44,685 nt of DNA from Saccoglossus kowalevskii (taxonomy: Eukaryota; Hemichordata; Enteropneusta; Harrimaniidae), in assembly GCF_000003605.2 (NCBI RefSeq), contig NW_003116469.1:26537-71221 (forward strand), in the 5' to 3' direction. Both the position numbers and the translations under genes were made by a program. Below are positions 1-10,000 of this stretch, piece by piece; position 1 is the first letter of the stretch, and every line of letters begins with the position of its first letter. A model generated the notes under the pieces. The model was given only the letters and a program-made list of their open reading frames with translations. It was not told the DNA's origin and did not search any database.

Positions 1-141
1 ATGTACCTCTGATTATATGAATGATATTAGAGAAGTGAATCAATCGTATGGAATGTTTACGTGCACGGCTGACAAAGTGTATCATTATTAAATAGCTGTG
101 AATTATAAAAAGAATGCTAGATGTGAAATATATTTACAAAC

Positions 142-233
142 CATGGCATGACCTGCTGGGATACCATACTCTGTCGCGATGTTCCACGTCGGCATATAGT
201 GTTTACAATAATCTTCCAATGCCACCATTACAC
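142..233 (-). CDS. Gene A exon 4, catalytic-His exon
   Basis: The acceptor TTATAG is followed by 92 nt that finish a split Gly codon and encode 30 residues ending GIPAGHAM, before a GTTTGT donor. The matching exon of gene B is also 92 nt. His169 in AGHAM sits where the family's catalytic His is expected. The exon is visible only by homology to gene B and by phase, because it is too short to stand out alone. Confidence 0.8.
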
Positions 234-2743
234 CTATAAGTACAGATGATATACGCGATGTACATACTTAAATATTCAATATTAAAAAATGCGTTGATCG
301 CCCATGAATATGAATTTGTTTGATAAAACAATGAACTGCTTCCAATTAGTAGTACGTACTGTAAAATCAAGGCGCATGTGCACACGCGCAGTTCATCCAA
401 CGTAGTGTGCTCTGCAACACTAATACCAGTTAAAGTTGTTCATATTGAAATATACCCTTATATATATATATATACGAAAAAAAAAACGCTTTACCGATGT
501 ACTTAATAAATACACTGAGAGCAATATAACAATATAATATAAGGTTATTACGAAGATATCCCAAAGTATACACGAAGGCAGTACGGCGGGAGTATCGACC
601 GACACGCAGCGGAGGTCGATGCGACAGCGTACTGTCTAATTTTCACTGGGTTTAAATTTCACTGATTTACCATTTCAGGCATATTCAGTGGGTTTTAAAT
701 TCACGGTTTTATCATTTAGATAATATGTTTTATGCTAAATTTTACATATTCACTGGGTTTTAATTTAGCGCATTTTCCAGTCAGCGAAATAAGCCAAATT
801 AAAACCCAGTGAATAATTAACCATTTTACAGTATTATACATCTTGTCCCTAACCTTATTATTATACATCATGGGAATGCCGAAATCCAAAAAGTTTAGAA
901 CAGAATCAGCGAACTTCTTTGTGTGGAGTTCGATCAAATCCTGGTGGCAGCCATGTTTGTTTTTATTATTAGAGGACGCTCACGCGCGTATTCATTCCAT
1001 ATTTGGAATTCGCATTTTCTAATATGGTAGTAGAAAAATACCTCGTAAAATACCGCAAAATTACGGCATGCTGTAACTTATGGCGTTACGGTGACAGATG
1101 TATAATAATATCTAATATATGGACAAACAATATACGAAAACGATTAATCTATTTATGAATTACCTGGGTCGACAGTATTATCCATTGATCCACTGAATAG
1201 CCATGTTTTGCCACTTGCGAAGTTAGACGTAGCATCGATGTCGCCTTTTGAAGCGCTGCTATCGGTGTAATCAATGAGGTCTTGTACAATTATCTCTTCG
1301 GGGCTATTCATACAGGCGCCTATCGCCTTTGACACGGTGTCCTCCGCGCAGTGGTAAGGCCCTGCAAATGACAACGATGGCCATAGTTAGATGGAGTGAG
1401 GGTAAGCGATGACCGCCTGTATGAAACCATGGTGTTACGGGAAGTAAAATATGCATACAACCTTGAGTTACCATAATCATTCTCAACAAACGTGAAGCGT
1501 TATGCCTATTTTTGTTGTCGTTGTTGTTGTTTTGTTGTTTGGTATTTATTTGAAAACAAATAATCTCAATTTCCTGTTTGCTATATGTCATGATAATGTT
1601 TGTGTAAAATATAGAACAAATGTAAAAGGTGCCCTAAGCAGAGCAATTGGCGGATATTTTTCAGAATACCCGGATGTACATTTAAGACCATAATAATGAA
1701 ATATCTGGATTTCTTATAATGGTTTGTACTCTTGTTATGATTGGTTTGATCACATGTATCACATGCATCATGTGTAATCAGCTAAACCTAATGGTATTTT
1801 GTTCGTCAGTTTAAAACTATCGAAATGTATATATTTTCTGTGCGCCTATTTGGCAATTTCTGTATTTTTAGTTTTTTTACCAACTACTAGTCGCAAACTT
1901 TTATTTATAATTCATCAAATTTGTCACGAAAATTGATTAAAAACTGTGTATACCGCTTATGTCTACGCGAAAATTTTAACATTATGTCACTAAAAATATT
2001 TCACAAAATAACTCTTCAATATAAGTTCAAATGTAATATAATGCATTCAAATGTGGTTATTCTCATCATATTATGGAAATAATGTTTACGCCTAGTCACC
2101 ACATGAATCATGGCGTTAGGTTGATTTTACATTATCGTTGTACCGTTCACGGACGAGGCTATCCCGGAAAGGAAAATAATAATATTATTAAAATACAATT
2201 ATACATAATAATGGTACAAATTAAAACAAACAAAACAAATAGAATATGAATGCAGCAACAGCTGAAATGGGGGAGGAGGCAAATGGTATTTTAATATTAC
2301 CTCCAGCAAGGACACCGGAACCCATGACACTTGCCGAGTAGGCCACGTGCATTTGGATGGCCATGTAACCTCCAGATGAAACACCACTGGCAGACACTTG
2401 GTCCGCATCAGCTCCATAACTCCCTGGTGACAAAAATAAAACATATAACAAAACTTATTAGCTGAAATAAAAAATGCAATAACCGCAATATCAGTAATAT
2501 TATCTCCGCCTCGCATCGTATTGTATAGCTCGGAGTGCATATTTAAGCCCGAACGGCATAGTCCAATTATAGAGAACTGTGCAAATAGTAAATATTTGTC
2601 GCCCTTGAAACGAGTCGAGAATTGATGATTGGTAATAACATACCTAATGGCGGTGGATCTCCCGGGTCTTCGCACCACCACCACGGGCATTGCCCATAAA
2701 CAGTGTTGATTAACAACGCACATATAATAATTTGCAGCTTCAT
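142..2743 (-). CDS. Gene A: secreted PHB depolymerase-like esterase (3' part off window)
   Basis: Four exons are visible on the minus strand: 2743-2644, 2423-2301, 1361-1164 and 233-142. All have GT-AG borders and compatible phases, giving 171 residues before the left edge cuts the gene. The start MKLQIIICALLINTVYGQ is a classic signal peptide, so the product should be secreted or lysosomal. Residues 46-52 read SGVSSGG, the lipase box of poly(3-hydroxybutyrate) depolymerases, with Ser49 as nucleophile. Asp135 (in SGSMDNT) and His169 (in PAGHAM) follow. The 34-residue Asp-His spacing equals that of the fungal Penicillium funiculosum enzyme (Ser39, Asp121, His155, from memory). The family hydrolyses PHB or short hydroxyalkanoate esters. 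The FHGC oxyanion motif must lie off window. An in-frame ATG at 2803 would add 20 residues before the signal peptide; I prefer 2743, which has A at -3. Gene B is its tandem paralogue. Substrate is inferred from family only. Confidence 0.85.
538..1113 (-). repeat. Composite dispersed repeat, copy 1 (interrupted)
   Basis: Read on the minus strand, 1113-834 matches 7147-7410, and 635-538 matches the right half of the hairpin at 7421-7566. The left arm of the hairpin is replaced by an unrelated element at 636-833. The copy includes a short open frame with the peptide LHTKKFADSVLNFLDFGIPM, also open in copy 2 with few changes. A third decayed copy lies at the right edge of the window. It is a non-autonomous mobile element or a fragment of one; no transposase was recognised. 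Confidence 0.7.
636..833 (-). mobile_element. TACTGTAAA-type MITE, nested in composite repeat
   Basis: About 198 bp, inverted relative to a near-identical copy at 31518-31728. The right end reads CATTTTACAGTA, while the left end has lost its terminal bases and runs into AGACAGTACGC of the host repeat. Internally it repeats blocks such as TTCACTGGGTTTTAA. It has no coding capacity. Its position inside the hairpin of the composite repeat shows that it inserted later. Confidence 0.75.
1362..2300. other. Gene A intron 2, no feature seen
   Basis: This 939-bp AT-rich intron separates the lipase-box exon from exon 3. It contains a GTT-rich stretch near 1515-1535. I see no repeat copy, RNA gene or conserved reading frame in it. 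Confidence 0.6.
2301..2423 (-). CDS. Gene A exon 2, lipase-box exon with catalytic Ser
   Basis: The exon is 123 nt with acceptor CACCAG and donor GTAATA. It encodes the strand-turn-helix around the nucleophile: DADQVSASGVSSGGYMA, then a helix ending GSGVLAGG. Ser49 is the first Ser of GVSSG. The gene B exon 2 has the same length and borders but reads SGLGGGA at this site. Confidence 0.88.
2644..2743 (-). CDS. Gene A exon 1, signal peptide
   Basis: It encodes a Lys followed by a long hydrophobic run (LQIIICALLI), a likely cleavage site near VYG-Q, then a Trp/Cys-rich stretch CPWWWCEDPGDPPPL. It ends in phase 1 at a GTATGT donor, which joins exon 2 to give PLGSYGADADQ. Confidence 0.8.
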
Positions 2744-3049
2744 TGTTACTGTGTGGTCAGCAGAATAAATGAAATAAACGCGCGTGGGAATATAAATAAA
2801 CATAACACGTGTAAAACTCCTCGCGTGAGAATATCATTATTGATACTGCTTTAAGTATGTCATGATAGTCTGTGTAATTTATTGGTTATATAATGATTTA
2901 AAAGATTATTAAACTTAACTTAACAGCTTGTTTCAAACATTGTGTATTTCAATGTCACTATTTGAATAATTGTGGGGCATTGCTCTGTTCGCTTATTTAT
3001 ATTTATTTCATGATTCATCACTATAGCCATTTTTATTTGTGAGTAGAAA

Positions 3050-3081
3050 CATGGAAGGTAGTAACGTTAGTACCTTCCATG
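3050..3081. repeat. 32-bp near-perfect palindrome
   Basis: The arms CATGGAAGGTA and TACCTTCCATG flank a self-complementary TAACGTTA core with one mismatched pair next to each arm. It lies about 310 bp upstream of the gene A start codon. It could be a dimeric factor site or the relic end of an element. Confidence 0.6.
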
Positions 3082-3093
3082 GCATAAGCTACG

Positions 3094-3635
3094 TTAAAGG
3101 GCGGTAGTCGTCTCGACAGGCATGCGCGTTTAGTTGTTTCGCAGATCGACGTGTATAAACCATGGTCATATCAATAAGTATATATTCTCTTAAGTTCACC
3201 GCTGAGTTCGTGATTTCGGTTTTTGCTGTGCGTCAGGCAGCCGATAGCGTCACGTAACGAGTTTTTATCCCGACTCCCTATTGAGACCGAGTCGAGTTTT
3301 ATTCGGTACGTGCTGACTCGGTACCAACTCTCAATACGTAGCGAGAACCATAACGTGAACGCCAAACCATTACAACAATGCACCCATTGCACACCAATGT
3401 GTTACACGTGGATGTCTGTGTACAAAAAATAGTTGCAGTTTTATGTAGATAACTTAGTGCCCGCCTCACTCTACAACATGCACATCTACTGGAGACCGGT
3501 ATACAAACATTTTGCAAACTCAAAAACATACATATCATGACCACATAACATTTTGACTTACAAAATTGAGATCAGGCAGCCACACATCTATAAAATTCTG
3601 CCTAATCATGGTATCGCTACTCCACCGCCCTTTAA
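3094..3635. mobile_element. Possible TTTAAAGGG-family element (long copy)
   Basis: The left end TTAAAGGGCGGTAGTCG matches the termini at 4272 and 11676. The right end, read on the minus strand, is TTAAAGGGCGGTGGAG. The agreement fails after about 13 bp, so these could instead be two solo ends. The interior is CpG-richer than its flanks and has no clear gene. Confidence 0.45.
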
Positions 3636-3979
3636 AAAACAACATAAATTGTTCATCTGAACATGGCATTAAAATGACTGGAACACGCATGTGCACATTT
3701 TCAATTTATGCTGTCGGGTATCATAGTACTTTCCAATGTCTGATTTTAGTGTCGATGTCCGAAAAGTGGAAAATATTAGGATTTTGGTGATTTGGGGACA
3801 TTTTCAATGAATATATAATCGGACAGACACTCAGTATTACGTCCAGCTAATGGTCGTTTCCCCCATTGTGTATTAATCGAGCAGCAAGCCGTAGATATAT
3901 TTACATAATGATTACATTTGGAGTTATAACAGCACTATTCATTCAAAACACAACAAACTATTTTTTCTCGAAGATTCGT

Positions 3980-3985
3980 TTTATT
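3980..3985 (-). terminator. Poly(A) signal of gene B
   Basis: AATAAA on the minus strand, 59 nt after the gene B TAA stop. The spacing is reasonable for a short 3' UTR. Confidence 0.6.
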
Positions 3986-4043
3986 TTCAACATAATATTG
4001 CAAACTATCTGCCCTCAAATATTCAACGTTCAACGACTTGAGA

Positions 4044-7000
4044 TTAAACTGCTGGTCGAGGAATGCACGTTGTAGAAACAACCGGCAAAGTGGGTTCCGG
4101 TTCCGGTAACACGCACTGATAGTGCACCAACTGTGACTCCATCACCTCGCATATACCATATACAGAGACCACGCGGTCGATGATATTCTTCACAAATTCC
4201 ATTTGTCTCCCGGATTTAAGATCTGCAAGATGAAGAACACATATTTATTCTAGAAATGACAACAAATAATCTTAAAGGGCGGTAGTCGTCGCGCCGCGCA
4301 TGTGCAACATAAGCATTGATTTTCCCACAATCCAATGCGCTTTTTAATGAAATCTGAAGTACGAATTTTGTCTTGTGTCCCACTTGCACTAATTACCTCA
4401 GGCGACTCCTCCGATACCTCATAATCACCAACAAAAATATCAAATTAAAGCTTGGTAACCTCGCAGTTTGTACTTGCTGGTGTCAAAATCGCCATCTTTG
4501 TTTATATGAGACCCATATCTCGCACATGCGTGGTGCGACGACCACCGCCCTTATAGCAATCAAGATTTGTTTTTGATTTTCATATTGTGTTCAATTCTCT
4601 CCCATCAGCTGTTTTACTGATATATGTTACCATTGTATTTTAAACAATAGATACGATAGCGGGAGGAAAAAAAAACATCACTTATTTAGGGACAAACTCA
4701 GATCCCGTGGAACTCTCGCTCTTACTGAGATCTCGACAGCCACTCAGTTGGCAATAATATACAGTATTTGTTTAGTGTAAATTGTCCTTGTGTGTACAAT
4801 ATGTAATTTATTCAAACTTTGTAGAGTTCCTTAGTCCTTTGAACACTAAAGTGAATGTCACGTTTCACAAAATAGGTGACATACTGTGTTTCAATAAATA
4901 TACTTAGTGAATGCAAAATCGTGTTAATTTGGTTCAAATCTCACAAAAAAAACATATACAAATTCCCAAAATGCTACACAAACATCTTAACGAAAAAATC
5001 ACGTGTTCAAAAGATGCGTATATAATAATTTATGAGAAAGTGTGGTCACAGTAATGTGCATGTTAATCTGGTTTACATACAGTAACGTGCGTGATAATCT
5101 GGTTTACGAAACAGTAACATACGTGGTAAACTGGTTTTACGAAACAGTAACGTGCGTGGTAAACAGGTTTACGTCACAGTAATGTGCGTCTTAATCTGGT
5201 TTACGAAACAGTAACGTGCGTTGTAAACAAGTTTACGTCACAGTAATGTACATGGTAATCTTTATTACGTCACAGTAATGTTCGTGGCAATCTTGTTTAC
5301 GTCACAGTAATTTGTGTGGTAATCTGGCTTACATAATAGTAATATGCATGGTAATCTCGTCGGCACAATAATGTGCGCGGTAAACAGATTTACGTCACAG
5401 TAATGTGAGTGTTAATCTGGTTTACGAAACAGTAAAGTGTGTGATAATTTGGTTTACAAACCAGTAATGTGATAATCTAGGTCATGTAACAGTAATGTGC
5501 GCGGGAGTCTGTTTTACGTCACAGTAATGTGAGTAATAACCTTGTTCACGTCACAGCAATTATATTGGTAGTCTAATTTACGTCACAGTATGTGCGTGGT
5601 AATGCGTTTACTGCACAGAAATGTGGTAATCTGGTTTACGTCACTATTAGCGTGGGAATCCGGTTTATGTGGGATTTTAATTCGAGATTACTAAACGTGT
5701 ATTGTCTACTCACCATAACTAGCATTGGTGTAACCCCACCTGCGATAAAACAAAAATAATGTATATGAACGTTATTTTTTGTGACTCTAATTGACGTGTT
5801 TTAAACAAAGTACCACTGTAGTAGTTAATACTTATTTTATCCAAAATACAATGATACTTTTTAAGATGACCGCCCCATATCTGTTATCGTCGATATTCAA
5901 TATTATTAACCATGCCGAGGATACATTTAGATTTACGTCGAGTTAAGTTGTTTACTTTGACATAAGAGAAGAAGAACGATTTTGTATATCCTTCTTACCA
6001 ATCAAAACATCCTCTAGTATTTCCAATCGACGACACAGCCTGTGGATACACTACGATGATATTATTTAAATCTGCAACTTCATTATACCCAGAATTCAAC
6101 GCAAATTCGTCTACAAGCACTTCTCTGAAAAATGATTACATTAGTGATTTTGTTATGTTACGTTTTGTTGTGATGGGTCGGTTTGCGCTGCTTCATATTA
6201 TGAACTTCGTTACATGTTATAGCATGTTACGTTATTTTATATTATGTTATAAACATCATCATAATGATTATGTAATTCTCACCTGCCTTGGTCACAACCA
6301 TGGAATACAATATGTACTTTACATCCTGTAAGAGTGTTAAATCGTAATTATTTTTATTGTAATGATTCGCCACATTTGTTTCCCATGAATCCTCCTGTGA
6401 TATCAGGTTTGTAATGTAGTAATACACACTATGATATACTCGCTATCATATGCTAAGAATGCCTGTACTGTGTATCACATCAGTGTACTTATGAGGGTGA
6501 CATGAATGCGACTAAATTGTGACCTGTCGCAATACTGTGTACATCCAAGGACTACATATCTCAAAGATATGGACTATATAGTCTTGACTTCCAATAAAGC
6601 GATCATATGTGTAATAATGAGACTATAAAAATTATGTACCAAGGACAATATTTCATGGTGATCATTGCCTATACAACAATTAACGCATCTTCAAAATACA
6701 AATTAAACTACGTTGGCATGGTCACGTACACTGATGACGATATTTGTGTTCACAGATGGGGTCACTGTTATAATATACTGACCTGCGTAGTCATTGCATT
6801 TATCCGGTACATAGATGTATCCCGTGTCATCTAAACTAGATGTCCCAACACCGGAAGGTTCCAGTTCCGTCTGGTCAAACTCTAATAGCTAGAAAAAAAA
6901 GTACAATTTCTTCAAAATTTGTTTTAACGTGTACTTCATTTGGCTAATATTTTCTTCTAAATAACATTGTTGTAGTTATTGTTGTTGTTCTGCGTGTGAT

Positions 7001-10000
7001 CACAGATAAAGTTTAATACGTTGCGAGCTTACCTGGCCGGACAGTACGCCACCATAAGACAACGGTTCCTGAAAGAAAATGTGAACACAAAACAAGACCA
7101 AGGTAAACCCACTTTGAAAGTAATATATATATATATATTAACTCATCTATATTATTATTATGCATCTGTCACCGTAACGCCATAAGTTACAGCGTGCCGT
7201 AAATTTGCGGTATTTGACAGGGTATTTTCATCCCACCATATTAGGAAATGCGAATTCCAAATATGGAATTATTACGCGCGTAAGCGTTCTTCTAAAAATA
7301 AAAACAAACATGGCTGCCATGGTTTGACTGGACTCCATACAAAGAAGTTCGCTGATTCTGTTTTAAACTTTTTGGAATTCAGCATTCCCATGATGTATCC
7401 GTGGAAGAAAAAGTTGTATAATAAGGAGGTTATTACGAATATACCTCAAAGAATGCACTCAGACAGTACGCTGTCGCATCGACCTCCGCTGCGCGTCGGT
7501 CGATACTGCCGCTGTACTGTCTTCGTGCATACTTTGAGGTATCTTAGTAATAACCTTATATTATTGATCAACAGTCCATTTTTAGAACTTTTAGAATAAA
7601 TCGTTTAAAATATATACATAAAAATACAACTCCATGTTCAAAGCTTTCCCAATGTTTACTGAATATTATCCCACTTCATACTAACATTGTTATCACTTTT
7701 CTTCACACGCAATTGGCGTGATGTCATTGTGTAACAACCGGCAATGTTGGTTTTGTTTCCGCTCGAGATCGTATGCGCAATGGGTTATGGGAATACACAT
7801 CTCGGCATTGTGAAATGATTTTAGGGAAAGAAACAATCTGAAAAATGATTTTGAAAACAAATTCAAAAACATATATTTTTGGATTTCCTTTGTCTTGAGT
7901 TACAAAGGGAAGAAGCTGAATAAAATATATGTCGGGTGTTCAACAACTCGTGTATGAACGATAACTTTAAAGTGCTGTGTTTTGCTGCATAAAAACGAAA
8001 GAATTTCACAATGTCGGACGCGGAAAGTATTCATCGTAGTGTTTGTGGCGGACAGGACTATAAATAATAATGACAGACCTTTACAATAAGCACCCTCGAG
8101 TGACGAAATTTTTCTGTGACGTAAATGTGTCATGTTCACACTAATAATATGGGTATGAACTATACAGCCATACTTATATCATCTACGTAATCTTGGCGTC
8201 ATCATACAATCTCTTCCTTATAAATCAGTCTCCAGCCTGAGTTGAATAACGTGTGAATGTGAGGTAACTGAAGCACATGGTCACGTGGTATAATGAGATA
8301 ATACTATACCTGAAGATTGCCATATATCTGGTTCAATAAATTAAACGCTTCTGGCAAATCACAGTCATTGATGTAAGGAGTTCTGCTTGTATCGCACGCA
8401 TTCCCGTAGTGCTCCGTAATCTATACAAAACATATATTTTATTACCAGGGTACCACAGGTGTTACACAACTTCAACGTGACACATGCATTCTCCCTCCAT
8501 CTCTACCTTTTTTCTATATCTATGGTGCATGTAGTATAATAATTGTTCTATAGCATTCATTAAAAGTGTTGTGTCATGACCATTGCCAAATTTCACAAAC
8601 AACTGTATTTACTAATAGAACTTTATGAAATATCTCGCAATATATGTCACCAGCAATAAATAAAAAGTAAGTTTAAATTATCGAATTAAACAAGAATCCT
8701 TTACCCTGGAAGAGTGAATACGAATAATAGTGTAGTAGTATATTACCATAGCGAAATCAGCTGCTACGTCATACTTTGTCGCTATTTGGGACAAAGGAAT
8801 AAACTCTGTGTAGTAGCTTTCGAGTTGTTTGACAACGCCTGAAAAGTAAATACAGTGTGTGTTGTAGATGAAAGTTTTCCCAGCAGAAAGTCCCTACAAT
8901 TCCAAATCTTCAAATAAATTTTGACATGCGACTATGCCTAGTAAGGCCATCAGAAATCTAGCTGTCCAATTGCACTCCAGTACACTGCATATCTATGAGC
9001 TCGAATGAGTTTTGTGGGAATGACGTCATCCATGTAGGGCATCATTGTCTTTCAAGAAAATCTCAGAGTTCGCCTATACTCTGAGCTAAGCAGTGCGGTC
9101 GCCGCGGAAAACACAATTGGTATATGGACCCTGTGAAGTCTGACCTCCTTCGAGTAGTGGGCGGACCTTTCCAGCACAAGGCTGGGATTGCAGATCAGTC
9201 CTTCGATTCATTCGTATTAGTATTATGAACACATTTTGGACTTACACCGCAGAAAGTAAAACCACACATAAACACTATAGAGTGCAATGAATAGCCCACT
9301 TCCTGGTCGACGTTTGAAACAAGAAGTGCGATCCGGTGCGATGGTCAGTGATAGGTGTAGTAAGTAAATGGCGGGACGTTTAAACGGATCCAGCTGCACC
9401 CTCTAACTTGTAGCAAACTGTTTGATCATTTGTCAAAACCTATTACTACATGCCTATTCAATGCCTATTTAGGCGTTGGGTGTGTAAAATGATCCACAGG
9501 ACCGATAAAAACAGCGACACTTGAACATTTGACATGCAAGACATTTTTCTTACTCATACTGTCTTATTAAAGAACGGCTCTCTTGTTTTCTGACTAATGT
9601 CCTCGGAGGGGAGATTAAGACATTGTCCTAGAGACCAAGCCTCCCTCTCGCAGATTTTGGGTAGCGAGGACGAGGGGGAATTGCTGTTTTGTTCCGTCAG
9701 AGTCCTGCATATGTATTATTTTAGAATACCTAGGATGAAGGGTTGACCCGGAACTGGTAAATGAGCTTTTTCTCGTTCAAGCTTTATAATAATTTTGCCG
9801 GCACCCTCTCCCCTGGTAATAACAACTGATCATTCCCTATGACAGTGCATATTCTCTACCTTGTACGACCGTGGTGTCCAAAGTGCCACTGAACAAGTAC
9901 ACATGGTCGTCTGCAAGATTGGATACGGGATCAATGTCACCGCTGGCTTCTGCTTCATACGTAAACGCTATAAGATCATCTAGTACTATCTTCTCTGGTT

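Larger units (their letters stand above)
234..1163. other. Gene A intron 3, filled by repeats
   Basis: This 930-bp intron is mostly mobile-element sequence. It holds the composite repeat copy 1 (538-1113, inverted), interrupted by a TACTGTAAA-type element (636-833). Nothing else in it looks coding. Confidence 0.7.
2744..4043. other. Spacer between gene B 3' end and gene A start
   Basis: About 1.3 kb. It holds the gene B poly(A) signal (3980-3985), a possible TTTAAAGGG element (3094-3635), a 32-bp near-palindrome (3050-3081) and presumably the gene A promoter. A possible TATA-like TATTTATA lies at 2791-2798 on the minus strand, about 50 nt from the gene A ATG. No convincing gene is seen. Confidence 0.55.
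4223..5713. other. Gene B intron 10
   Basis: A 1.5-kb intron between the short WGYTNASY exon and the terminal exon. It holds a TTTAAAGGG-family MITE close to the 3' splice site and a 32-bp minisatellite near the 5' splice site. A stretch of about 490 bp between them (4556-5045) shows nothing recognisable. Confidence 0.65.

Noticed and set aside
203-400. Short minus-strand frames over gene A intron 3 and exon 4
   Set aside because: Wrong frame relative to the exon found by homology and phase; no independent support.
2199-2723. 174-codon minus-strand frame across gene A exons 1-2
   Set aside because: It runs through the intron in a frame different from the conserved depolymerase frame, so it is a shadow.
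3171-3560. Overlapping open frames on both strands in a CpG-richer patch
   Set aside because: It lies inside the possible TTTAAAGGG element; no splice-supported or family-like peptide.
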